The notes under the pieces: generated by a model
Told to the model about the DNA's origin: nothing
Seen by the model: the letters and a program-made list of their open reading frames with translations, nothing else
The model's database searches: none
Shown: piece after piece, positions 7,262 to 15,700 of the stretch
Layout of the letters: every line of letters starts with the position of its first letter
Numbering within the stretch: position 1 is the stretch's first letter
Origin: Bacillota bacterium
Lineage (GTDB): Bacteria > Bacillota > Clostridia > Acetivibrionales > DSM-2933
DNA: 64,000 nucleotides
Direction of reading: 5' to 3'
Assembly (NCBI GenBank): GCA_023430975.1
Contig: JAEYYB010000057.1
Location: forward strand, 1-64,000
Made by a program: the position numbers and the translations under genes

Positions 7262-7343
7262 AAAAAAATCGCTCGCGATTTTGTCAACATTAGCGTTGTC
7301 GTGAGAAATTATAGTGTATAATACATCATAATTTCCTAGACAC
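7262..7343 (-). promoter_or_regulatory. Family D structured leader, copy D1 (upstream of divIC)
   Basis: On the minus strand three hairpins occur in order: GAAATTATGATGTA pairing with TACACTATAATTTC; CAAC-GTTG; and AAATCGC-GA-GCGATTT followed by T7. The last resembles a small terminator placed just before the ribosome binding site. The same module recurs at 8989..9069, 16947..17025 and 57918..57993. Confidence 0.6.
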
Positions 7344-7413
7344 TAAAAAAACACTTAGCCATATCACCTACATTTTATAATTCTATAGCCCGCTTGTAAA
7401 TCCCTCTTTGTGT

Positions 7414-7917
7414 TTATATTTTTTTTCTTCTATTACGGAAAGCTCTCTTTGCTATTTTATATTTATCAAAGTTAATCCTTGCTACTCTCCTGGAATTTTT
7501 AAAAATTCTCTTGGCAACTTTATAAAAGAAGATACATGGTATTGAGAAAAATCTGAAAGCCACCTTAAAAGGATAAGTAAATATGGCCCATAAGGTTTTT
7601 AAAGCTTTCTTTAAGAAGCCTATTATTTTTAATGATATGAACATAACAAGCCTGCTCAATAAAAGTATATATAAAACTGCTCCTATAATAGTCCCTAGAA
7701 AAATATATCCTCTGATCTCACCATCATTTCCTATATATACGATGGCAAACATAATCGCTGCCGATATGCTCCAATATAGAAGGTCCTCAATATATGTTAT
7801 TATGTTGTTTGTCTTTATTGTTCTTCTCTTGATTCTGAATATGTCATATACAAACGCTATTGACATACCGCCAAGAATTGACCACAAAAAGATATTGACT
7901 TGATTGCTTATCGACAT
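7414..7917 (-). CDS. yabQ: Spore cortex protein YabQ
   Basis: A 167-residue membrane protein with three or four hydrophobic segments in its first 100 residues (QVNIFLWSILGGMSIAFVYD, DLLYWSISAAIMFAIVYI, YIFLGTIIGAVLYILLL). It ends in a very basic tail (RNRRKKI). This is the YabQ family, needed for spore cortex formation in the mother cell. I chose the ATG at 7917; a TTG at 7929 would add four residues. It follows yabP and precedes divIC, the Bacillus order. A SigE-like promoter upstream of yabP probably drives both genes. Confidence 0.85.
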   Translation of the reverse strand: MSISNQVNIFLWSILGGMSIAFVYDIFRIKRRTIKTNNIITYIEDLLYWSISAAIMFAIVYIGNDGEIRGYIFLGTIIGAVLYILLLSRLVMFISLKIIGFLKKALKTLWAIFTYPFKVAFRFFSIPCIFFYKVAKRIFKNSRRVARINFDKYKIAKRAFRNRRKKI

Positions 7918-8142
7918 ATATAATCCCAACCATGAATTTATTTACATAATTAAAATAAAAGTGATTATTATATGTTTTGCAATAATCATTTTACATTTTT
8001 ATTTATTGCAAAGCATTTTCCTTGATTCATATGTTACGAAAAATCCATTTCTGTAACGCAAATGCAGACGATTTAACTGCATTTCATCATGTAAAATCTT
8101 TTTAGTAACATATATAACACCTTAATTTATGTAATGATTATA

Positions 8143-8241
8143 TATGAAAAGTGTTAATGATCTTACATTTGTCAGAGCAAATAACGAACTCTTTTACGGG
8201 ATTTGCGATAGACAAATGTAAAAGATTATTCACTTTTCATA
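8143..8241. mobile_element. Family A palindromic element, copy A1
   Basis: A 99-bp palindrome with ends TATGAAAAGTG and CACTTTTCATA and inner arms TTACATTTGTC/GACAAATGTAA and GCAAAT/ATTTGC. It lies in the 370-bp gap between yabP and yabQ and has no coding capacity. TA precedes the left end. The rest of this gap (7918..8142 and 8242..8288) shows only a weak TTTGCAATAA/TTATTGCAAA repeat near 7976..8012. Confidence 0.75.
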
Positions 8242-8288
8242 AAGAATTACTTCTTTAGCATTACATAAATACCATTACTTAAATGCCA

Positions 8289-8579
8289 TTACTTAAACAT
8301 CTTTGACCAGAAACCTCCTGATTTTCCTCCTTCTTTGTCACTATACTCCAGCAAACAAATATCACCTTCAATATCAAGTTCTGAATTGTCAAGATTTAAC
8401 TTATTAATATGTAAATCTTCACCTTTGATGGTCAAAACCCCAAGCTCAGTATCCACTATAACACATTCATCATTAAAGCTTTCAACATCTAGAACACCTG
8501 AAATACTAAGCCTCTCCCTATTCTCAAGTATTAAATTCTGAACCTTCTGTTGTTTTATATTTTTTTTCTCCTCAATCAT
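8289..8579 (-). CDS. yabP: Sporulation protein YabP
   Basis: 96 residues, all soluble. The family pattern runs through the central part: NRERLSISGVLDVESFNDE, VDTELGVLTIKGEDLHINKL, ELDIEGDICLLEYSD. YabP is a mother-cell sporulation protein needed late in Bacillus spore formation; its biochemical role is not known. GGAGAGG precedes the ATG. It is first in a yabP-yabQ pair separated by element A1. A good match to a SigE promoter lies at 8648..8677. Confidence 0.88.
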   Translation of the reverse strand: MIEEKKNIKQQKVQNLILENRERLSISGVLDVESFNDECVIVDTELGVLTIKGEDLHINKLNLDNSELDIEGDICLLEYSDKEGGKSGGFWSKMFK

Positions 8580-8647
8580 GGTCTTCCTCTCCTTTTATCT
8601 GTGCTTTAGATGTGTAAAAGATTAATCATTTCAGGTTCCATTTTCAT

Positions 8648-8677
8648 TATGTATGATCCACATATCTATAACTATGC
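8648..8677 (-). promoter_or_regulatory. Candidate SigE promoter of yabP-yabQ
   Basis: On the minus strand GCATAGT (8671..8677) lies 15 bp before CATACATA (8648..8655). The Bacillus SigE consensus is roughly KMATATT-N14/15-CATACAHT, and yabP-yabQ is SigE-controlled there, so the match fits both sequence and expectation. Confidence 0.6.
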
Positions 8678-8720
8678 TTGCCAATACATAAAAATACCTA
8701 GACATAAAAAAAAGTGATTA

Positions 8721-8966
8721 TCAATCACTTTTTTCTACATACATTCCTTTTGCATCATTTTTTTGAACTGTTTCAGATATGGATACCACTTCGACTTTGA
8801 CATTGCTATTACCAAACTGTATCTCGATAGTGTCCCCTACCTTAACCTCGTTTGATGGCTTTGAAACTTTATTGTTAATCTTTACTCGACCCTGATCACA
8901 GGCTTCACTGGCTAATGTTCTTCTTTTAATCAATCTTGATACCTTAAGGTACTTATCAATTCTCAA
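8721..8966 (-). CDS. yabO: S4-domain RNA-binding protein (YabO/HslR type)
   Basis: 81 residues with one S4 RNA-binding domain (RIDKYLKVSRLIKRRTLASE, then CDQGRVKINNKV). HslR/RqcP-type S4 proteins bind 50S subunits carrying stalled nascent chains; Bacillus YabO is RqcP, a partner of RqcH. The start is the TTG at 8966, with GGGGGTG 6 nt upstream, giving the family-typical start M-RIDKYLK. An ATG at 8981 would place that site inside the gene. Its leader carries family D module D2. It lies between HU and yabP. Confidence 0.88.
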   Translation of the reverse strand: MRIDKYLKVSRLIKRRTLASEACDQGRVKINNKVSKPSNEVKVGDTIEIQFGNSNVKVEVVSISETVQKNDAKGMYVEKSD

Positions 8967-8988
8967 CCTCTTCACCCCCATTTTGAAT

Positions 8989-9069
8989 AAAATCCCTTGG
9001 CATTTTGTAACCTTGATTGTTGTCATGGGAAATTGTAGTGTAGAATACCCCATAATTTAATAGATATCT
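8989..9069 (-). promoter_or_regulatory. Family D structured leader, copy D2 (upstream of yabO)
   Basis: Minus strand. Hairpin 1 (TTATGGGGTA / TACACTACAA region), then CAACAATCAAGGTTA, then AAATGCC-AA-GGGATTTT. It ends 23 nt before the TTG start of yabO and begins just after a GC-rich stretch with T6 that follows the HU gene. Confidence 0.5.
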
Positions 9070-9123
9070 AAAAAAGGGCGGCCACTTAAGACCAACCCCA
9101 TTTTTATTTCCAACTATATATTA

Positions 9124-9399
9124 CTATTTATTTACTTCATCTTTCAAAGCTTTTCCTACTTTAAAAACAGGAGCCTTAGTTGCTGGTATTGTTATTTCTT
9201 CCTTAGTCTGTGGGTTTCTTCCTTTTCTTTCAGCCCTTTCTCTTACTTCAAAAGAACCAAAGCCTACCAACTGAACCTTGTCACCACTCTTAAGTGCTTC
9301 TTCAACACTTTCAATAAAACCATTAAGTGCCTTTTCCGCATCTTTCTTTGACAAGTTACTCTTTTCAGCAATGCTAGTGATTAAATCTGATTTGTTCAT
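9124..9399 (-). CDS. hup: DNA-binding protein HU
   Basis: 91 residues, full length for HU. MNKSDLITSIAEKSNLSKKD opens the helical dimerisation part and GFGSFEVRERAERKGRNPQT is the family signature leading into the DNA-binding arm. HU is a nucleoid protein that bends DNA. The start at 9399 has AAGGAGG directly upstream; an in-frame upstream ATG at 9438 lacks one. It sits between mazG and yabO, an arrangement usual in clostridia. Confidence 0.95.
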   Translation of the reverse strand: MNKSDLITSIAEKSNLSKKDAEKALNGFIESVEEALKSGDKVQLVGFGSFEVRERAERKGRNPQTKEEITIPATKAPVFKVGKALKDEVNK

Positions 9400-9562
9400 T
9401 TTTTTCCTCCTTAAGTTTTTAATTACTATAAAAAGCACAAATAATGCTTTTTACATATATAACCATCTTCGAAAAGTGCAGCTCAGTATGCTACTTTCAT
9501 TAAAGCTGATAAGTTATGTAATAAATCCCAACTACTTTTCAAAGATAATTGCTAAATATAAT

Positions 9563-10351
9563 TTATATCCTTTGATCCTTTGCCAGGTCCCACAACTTAT
9601 CCATTTCTTCCAGTGTCATCTCTTCAAGCTTTTGCCCGGCTTTTTTACTTTCATTTTCAATAAATTCAAACCTTTTAATGAATTTATTAATTGTCCCGGT
9701 TAAAGCCAGCTCTGGCTGAACCTTTAAGAATCTTGCCAGATTAACAACGGAAAATAGAACATCACCAAGCTCATCTGTTATTCTTTCCACATTTTTACTC
9801 TGATATACATCTTTTAATTCACTAATTTCCTCATCCAGCTTTTTCATTGCATCTTCAGTCTTGTCCCAGTCAAATCCAACCTGAGCCGCCTTCTGCTGAA
9901 TCTTGTAACTTCTCATTAAAGCAGGCAGATTTGATGGTACATCCTTTAAAACGCTGGTATGATCAGAAAGCCCCTTCTCCTTCTTTTTGATGGCCTCCCA
10001 GTTATCTACTACCTGGTCGGCTGTATCAGCCTTATCCTCTCCAAAAACATGGGTATGCCTTAGAATCATTTTCCTTGATACAGAAGTAATAACATCATTA
10101 ATATCAAAGGTGCCTTCTTCTTTTCCAATCTGTGAATGGAATACAATTTGTAAAAGCAGGTCTCCCAACTCTTCTGCAATTTTATCTTTATCATTTAAGT
10201 CAATTGCTTCGAGTACTTCATAAGTTTCTTCAATAAGATATTTCTTTAAGCTGTCATGAGATTGCTCTCTGTCCCATGGACATCCATTTTCGCTTCTTAA
10301 GAGCTCCATAATGTCCAAAAGATCTTTAAATTCGTAGCTATCCTTGAGCAT
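9563..10351 (-). CDS. mazG: Nucleoside triphosphate pyrophosphohydrolase MazG
   Basis: 262 residues with two MazG domains. The first has GCPWDREQSHDSLKKYLIEE and the metal-binding EEL-D pattern EELGDLLLQIVFHSQ (about 60-75). The second, near 170-205, has EEISELKD and DELGDVLFSVVNLARF. MazG hydrolyses NTPs to NMP and pyrophosphate and clears aberrant nucleotides. It is the MazG part of Bacillus YabN without the N-terminal methylase domain. AGGAG precedes the ATG. It lies downstream of spoVT. Confidence 0.93.
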   Translation of the reverse strand: MLKDSYEFKDLLDIMELLRSENGCPWDREQSHDSLKKYLIEETYEVLEAIDLNDKDKIAEELGDLLLQIVFHSQIGKEEGTFDINDVITSVSRKMILRHTHVFGEDKADTADQVVDNWEAIKKKEKGLSDHTSVLKDVPSNLPALMRSYKIQQKAAQVGFDWDKTEDAMKKLDEEISELKDVYQSKNVERITDELGDVLFSVVNLARFLKVQPELALTGTINKFIKRFEFIENESKKAGQKLEEMTLEEMDKLWDLAKDQRI

Positions 10352-10494
10352 AATTATTCTCCTGCTAATACGTTTATCGGTATAAATCTTTCCTACTTTA
10401 GTTTTCTTTCTGAAAAATAGTATAATTTATTAAATGTAAATATGCAATATAATTATATAAAAATCAATATTTATCTTATATTTGAAAGTATATA

Positions 10495-10530
10495 AAAATA
10501 ACAGGTATTCATAAAAAATCCTGTTATTTT
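10495..10530 (-). terminator. Terminator after spoVT
   Basis: AAAATAACAGG and CCTGTTATTTT form an 11-bp stem with a 14-nt loop and A/T tracts on both sides, between spoVT and mazG. It can end the spoVT transcript. Together with element C10 it accounts for most of the 319-bp gap at 10352..10670; nothing else is visible there. Confidence 0.75.
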
Positions 10531-10539
10531 AATTATTGA

Positions 10540-10620
10540 CTAGTAAAATATCACTTCCGCTTTTTATAAATTAAAAGTATTAATAATCTTATACAGCGGA
10601 AGTTATATTTTAGTTATTCC
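10540..10620. repeat. Family C element, copy C10, with family A-like core
   Basis: The arms ACTAGTAAAATATCACTTCC and GGAAGTTATATTTTAGTTAT are family C. Between them lies ATTAAAAGTATTAATAATCTTA, in outline the left end of a family A element. So this copy is a composite of the two families. Confidence 0.6.
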
Positions 10621-10670
10621 ACGTTTAATAATCGTTTTGTTTAGAATCATATAGTTTGTTATGATTATAC

Positions 10671-11225
10671 CTACTGTTCCATTTGCTTTCCTAAGAATCC
10701 TGAAGCGGATTGTGCAAGTTTTGCCTCAACCTCTCCCATTCTTATATTAGGGTCCATAGATAAAAGAATAACAGCTCCTATAGGATCTCCTTCAGATATT
10801 ATGGGCGATACAACCTGGGCCGTATATCTTCTATCGCCTGGCTCATCAGCTACAATATTGATGGTCTTTTCATCCGGTGACTTAACTAAGAATACTGATT
10901 TTTCTTCTATAATCTTTTCTATATCCGGGCTAAGCTGCTTTTCGAGAAAATCCCTTTTTGCAGCTCCTGATACCGCTATTATTGCATCTCTATCCGCTAT
11001 GCATGTAATGTGGCCGATTGTCTTATGAAGGGTCTCAGCATATTGAGCAGCAAATTCTCCTAATTCTCCTATTGGAGAATATTTTTTCAGGATTACTTCG
11101 CCTTCTTTATCAGTAAATATTTCAAGAGGATCCCCTTCTCTTATTCTCAATGTTCTTCTTATTTCCTTTGGTATTACAACTCTTCCAAGATCATCTATCC
11201 TTCTTACTATTCCAGTTGCCCTCAA
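10671..11225 (-). CDS. spoVT: Stage V sporulation regulator SpoVT
   Basis: 184 residues. An N-terminal AbrB-type swapped-hairpin DNA-binding domain (ATGIVRRIDDLGRVVIPKEI, about 1-50) is followed by a GAF-like domain to the C terminus. SpoVT tunes SigG-dependent forespore genes. The start is TTG at 11225, with AGGAGGT upstream; it aligns with the family start. Length is close to that of the Bacillus protein. It lies between the PrsA-like gene and mazG. A possible SigG promoter precedes it. Confidence 0.95.
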   Translation of the reverse strand: MRATGIVRRIDDLGRVVIPKEIRRTLRIREGDPLEIFTDKEGEVILKKYSPIGELGEFAAQYAETLHKTIGHITCIADRDAIIAVSGAAKRDFLEKQLSPDIEKIIEEKSVFLVKSPDEKTINIVADEPGDRRYTAQVVSPIISEGDPIGAVILLSMDPNIRMGEVEAKLAQSASGFLGKQMEQ

Positions 11226-11264
11226 AATTATTACCTCCTATTAATTAGATTTTCAGTACAATTT

Positions 11265-11295
11265 TATTATTGATAATTTATTGGAGTTTTATACA
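11265..11295 (-). promoter_or_regulatory. Possible SigG promoter of spoVT
   Basis: On the minus strand TGTATA (11290..11295) is followed after 17 bp by CAATAATA (11265..11272). This approximates the SigG consensus (TGHATA and CATWHTA) with one poor position in the -10. Bacillus spoVT is SigG-dependent. Confidence 0.4.
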
Positions 11296-11365
11296 TTTTC
11301 GGTTGATTTGTGAAAAGGCATTATAACCATAGATTCTTGAAGTTTTATTCCACGAGAATAGAAAA

Positions 11366-11395
11366 ACCGATAGTTTTAGGCCATCGGTTATCGGT
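11366..11395 (-). terminator. Terminator after the PrsA-like gene
   Basis: ACCGATA and TATCGGT, with a nested CCGAT-ATCGG alternative, form a stem followed on the minus strand by a T run (the A tract at 11362..11365). It lies about 45 nt after the stop at 11440. Confidence 0.75.
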
Positions 11396-11439
11396 AAAAA
11401 ATTTATTTTTAAATGTAACTTAAATTTATTCTATCGTAA

Positions 11440-12492
11440 TCAATACAATTTTACGTTATTTAATACTCTCTTATTAACATCCATCTTGTACTGGTCATCC
11501 TTCATCCAGCTTTCCAGTTTCTTATTAACTTCATCCAATTGATATGTTCTTTTCAAACTATCCTTTAATTCGTCAAATTTAGGCCTTTTTATTACGTAAA
11601 AGCCACTTGAGGTTGTTACGAGGCCAATGTCACCTTCCTTGGCATTAAACACCCATTCCAAGTACTCCTTGGGCATTTTTTCATCTTTGCTGACAGAAAA
11701 TTCTCCACCATTTTGCTTGGCACCCTTATCATCGGTATATTGGGTTACAAGACTGCCAAACTCTGCTCCAGCTCTTGCTTTTGATAATACTTCCTTTGCA
11801 AGGTTGGTCTTTTCCTGGAGTTTATCATTTGGAAGGGGCTTTCCAGCTGAATCAATTGTCTCAAGGAATACCTCCCACACTGTTACTTTTCCCTCTTTAT
11901 TCATTGCCTCAGAATATTTCTTTTGCAATTCTGAATCGGTTATCTTTATATTATCCGCTTCAACGCTTGCATATTTTCCAAAAGCCAGCATATAATTATT
12001 ATAAATAGTTTCGTATTCACTAAGGCTTATCCAGTATTTCTTTTTTACATTCTTTTCAGCTAGAGCCTTGTCTCCATTACCCTCTGACTGTACTATATTA
12101 TCTATTGTCTCTTTGGACTTTTGAAGGTCTCCACTATCCAAAACTATATTGTTTTGTTTTGCTTTCATCAACATAATTTTATACTTCTGAACCTCATTCA
12201 ACGCGTCATTCTTTGCAGTAACCTCTGTTGCTTCCCCATTATCTACTTTTTTCCAAAAAGCCTTTTTTACATCATCCGACTGGTAATCCACTCCAGCCTG
12301 TGTTTCATAATCATTCTTAATAATCCTGAGAAAAAACTTGTACTCTGCAGTCGTAATTTTTTCACCGGCCATTGTTGCTATGTAGCTATTTGAGCTCTCA
12401 TAGACCTGATATATTATTGTTCCTCCAATAACCAGAGCAAGTACTAAAAACACTGCAACAATAACCATTTTGACATTACTTTTCATTTTCAT
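11440..12492 (-). CDS. Membrane-anchored parvulin-type peptidyl-prolyl isomerase (PrsA/SurA-like)
   Basis: 350 residues. An N-terminal uncleaved signal or membrane segment spans about 8-30, with no lipobox. A helical chaperone region fills about 40-190. A PpiC/parvulin domain covers about 200-305 (EFGSLVTQYTDDKGAKQNGG, then GDIGLVTTSSGFYVIK). It likely folds exported proteins at the outer membrane face. GAGGAG lies a few nt before ATGAAAATG, so the start may be either ATG. It sits between mfd and spoVT, where clostridia commonly carry a PrsA-like gene. Two family A elements lie in its promoter region. Confidence 0.85.
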   Translation of the reverse strand: MKMKSNVKMVIVAVFLVLALVIGGTIIYQVYESSNSYIATMAGEKITTAEYKFFLRIIKNDYETQAGVDYQSDDVKKAFWKKVDNGEATEVTAKNDALNEVQKYKIMLMKAKQNNIVLDSGDLQKSKETIDNIVQSEGNGDKALAEKNVKKKYWISLSEYETIYNNYMLAFGKYASVEADNIKITDSELQKKYSEAMNKEGKVTVWEVFLETIDSAGKPLPNDKLQEKTNLAKEVLSKARAGAEFGSLVTQYTDDKGAKQNGGEFSVSKDEKMPKEYLEWVFNAKEGDIGLVTTSSGFYVIKRPKFDELKDSLKRTYQLDEVNKKLESWMKDDQYKMDVNKRVLNNVKLY

Positions 12493-12550
12493 TTTTCTCC
12501 TCTGCGAAAGTTTAGTAATGGCTAAGAAATAATATACGAATTTATTTCTA

Positions 12551-12649
12551 TATGAAAAGTGGTAAATCTTTTACATTTGTCTATTGCAAATCCCGTAAAA
12601 GCGTTCGTTATTTGCTCTGACAAATGTAAGATTATTAACACTTTTCATA
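12551..12649. mobile_element. Family A element, copy A2
   Basis: 99 bp with TATGAAAAGTG and CACTTTTCATA ends and TA on each side (12549..12550 and 12650..12651). Its core is inverted relative to A1. It lies between mfd and the PrsA-like gene, 18 bp from A3. No other feature is seen in this 295-bp gap. Confidence 0.75.
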
Positions 12650-12667
12650 TAAGTCATTACTTACCTA

Positions 12668-12766
12668 TATTAAAAGTGATAAATCTATTACATTTGTCTG
12701 TCACAAATCCCGTTGAACCGTTCGTTATTTGCTCCGCCAAATGTAAGATTATTAACACTTTTAATA
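12668..12766. mobile_element. Family A element, copy A3
   Basis: 99 bp with TATTAAAAGTG and CACTTTTAATA ends, the second end variant. TA precedes the left end. It ends 21 bp from the mfd stop codon. Confidence 0.75.
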
Positions 12767-12787
12767 CAATATAAATATTATAATAGA

Positions 12788-15700
12788 TTATTTCCCGTCC
12801 TGCAAATCTTTAATGTTCATTAAAAGGTTTTTTATATTCTCCAATATTTCCTCTCCCTTTAATCCTTTAGTCAAAAGCGTCAGGTAGGGCTTGCTGCTTG
12901 CATTAAACATAATCTTCCTTCTGAAATTATCCATGAGCTTGTTAATGATTGATAAGTCCATATATGTATCATTGATATACTGGAAAATTACAGATTCATT
13001 TTTTTGTGTAATCGAAGCGAATCCACATGCTCTGGCAAGGAATTTTATATGTGCAATTTTCAGAAGATTGCTTACATACTTTGGTATATTTCCATACCTG
13101 TCTATTAGCTCATCTTCAATTTCAGTTATATCCTCCTGGCTTGATATGGATGCAATTTTTTTGTACATGTCAATTTTCTGATTTTCTATACCAATATAAT
13201 CATTGTCGATGTATGCACTGATATTAATGTCGATCGTTATCTCCTGATTGCTGATGTCAGGGCTCTCACCTTTCAGCTCCATTACAGCCTCATCCAAAAG
13301 TCTGCAATACATGTCATAACCTACAGATTCCATTTGACCGCTTTGCTGAGCCCCTAAAAGGTTTCCTGCACCCCTTAATTCAAGGTCTCTCATCGCAATC
13401 TTAAACCCTGACCCTAGGTCGGTAAACTCCCTTATAGCACGAAGTCTCTTTTCAGCAATTTCCGATAACGTCTTGTCTTTCTTGTATGTGATATACGCAT
13501 ATGCAAGCCTGCTTGATCTTCCAACCCTTCCCCTTAACTGATATAGCTGAGCAAGGCCCATTCTATCGGCATCTTCGATAATTATCGTATTGACATTAGG
13601 CATATCAAGACCCGATTCAATTATTGTGGTACAAACAAGCATATCATAATTTCCATTTATAAAATCATATATAATATCCTCAAGTTCCTTCTCATCCATC
13701 TGGCCATGCCCAACAGCTATTCTGGCATCGGGCACCAACACCTGCAGCTCTGCAGCCTTTTTTAGAATTGAATCCACTCTGTTATATAGATAAAATATCT
13801 GTCCTGACCTTGATATTTCACGTCTGATGGCATCCCTTATTATTTCCGGGTTGTATTCCATTACAAAGGTTTCTACCGGCTGTCTTTCTTCCGGTGGGTC
13901 TTCAATTACACTGATATCCCTTATTCCAACGAGCGACATGTTAAGTGTCCTTGGTATAGGTGTTGCAGTCAATGTCAACACATCAATATTAGGTGTAATG
14001 TTCTTTATTTTCTCCTTATGTGCCACTCCAAATCGCTGCTCTTCATCTATAACAAGCAATCCCAAATTCTTAAAATGCAAATCCTTCTGCAAAAGCCTGT
14101 GGGTTCCAACAAGCACATCAATGGTCCCATCTTTCACATTTTTTAATATCATTTTTTGATCTGCCTGTTTTCTAAAACGGCTTATAACATCAACGGTTAC
14201 AGGAAAATCCTTCATTCTGTCTGCAAAATTATTATAGTGCTGCTGAGCAAGAATAGTAGTAGGAACAAGATAGGCAACCTGTTTTCCATCCATAACCGCC
14301 TTGAATATAGCCCTTATAGCAACCTCTGTCTTTCCATATCCTACATCACCGCACAAAAGCCTATCCATAGGCTTTTCTGCTTCCATATCCTGCTTTACTT
14401 CATCAATACATTTTAACTGGTCGTCAGTCTCATCATAGGGAAAGGAGTCTTCAAACTGTTTTTGCCATACTGTATCTTTAGAAAACCCGTATCCCTTGGT
14501 AGCCTGCCTTTTAGCATATAACTTAACGAGCTCTTCCGCAATCTCTTTTAATGATTCCTTAACCCGGCTCTTCGTTTTAGCCCAATCGGTTCCATTAAGC
14601 TTATGAAGCTTTGGTTCCTTTCCCTCGGACCCTATGTACTTTTGTATCAAATCAAGCTGATTTGTAGGAATATACAAAAAGTCGCCATCATGATACCTTA
14701 TTTTTAGATAATCCCTTCTGACATTATCCACATTAAGCTGTTGAATGCCCACATACTGTCCAATACCGTGGCTCTGGTGCACAACAAAATCACCTACATT
14801 TAATTCGGTAAATATATTGATCTTGCTGCCCTTATTTTTTCCAGAAGCCTTCCTATGCTTCCTGTCCTTCCCAAACACTTCCTTGTCACTCACTACAACA
14901 AAGCCTAATTTTGGATATTCAAAGCCGTTATTAAGGCTTCCTGGAGTCAGCACTACCTGTCCCGGCAATATTTCATCAGGATGGGATTCCATAAATACCG
15001 CCGCAACACCTTCCGCCTCCAAAGTATCTTTAAGTTTTTCACCCTTCACTCTGGTACCAGTAAATACCAGTATCCTGTACTTACGCTCCTTCCAGTTCCT
15101 TAAGTCGCTTATAAGAAAATCCATACGATTTAGATAGGATCCTGTGGCCTTAGAAGCTATCTCAAACCTTTCAGCATTATAAGTATTGATACTGTCCGTT
15201 AAAAAAGTATTCATATAAACTGTATTGCTTTTATATAAAATCCTTGCAAAGTCTTCATAATCAAACTTTGCATTAAAACTTCCCGGCAGGAGCCTTCCTT
15301 TTTCCATCAACCCATTGCAGGATTCCTGCCATTCGAAATTAATATTCTCCACCCTATTCTTCAGTTTTCCACTTTCATCGGCAAACACCAGGCAATTGTC
15401 GGTGTAATCCACTAGAGTTGACGGCTCATCAATAATATAGCTTATATATCTGTCAATACCCTCAAAATAATAACTATCTCGAAGCTTGCAAATATCATTG
15501 GTAATATTTTCACGGATTAAGGTTTTGTATTCTTTGCCTGCCTTCTTCAAAACCTCGTTCATATCGTTCTCAATGCTGCTTACAATGGCTTCCCTATTGT
15601 CTTCATTATAAATTACCTCTCTTGCAGGAATTATTTTAATGCACTTTAATTGTTCTACAGAACGTTGTGAATCAGAGTCAAATTCTCTAATGGAATCAAT

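Noticed and set aside
7262..7343. Family D as a simple promoter
   Set aside because: TTGACA appears in D1, but the other copies lack a matching -35/-10 pair, while the hairpins are kept in all.
12551..12766. Two similar units in tandem as a CRISPR array
   Set aside because: Units are 99-bp palindromes with TA flanks, present singly elsewhere, without short repeats or regular spacers.
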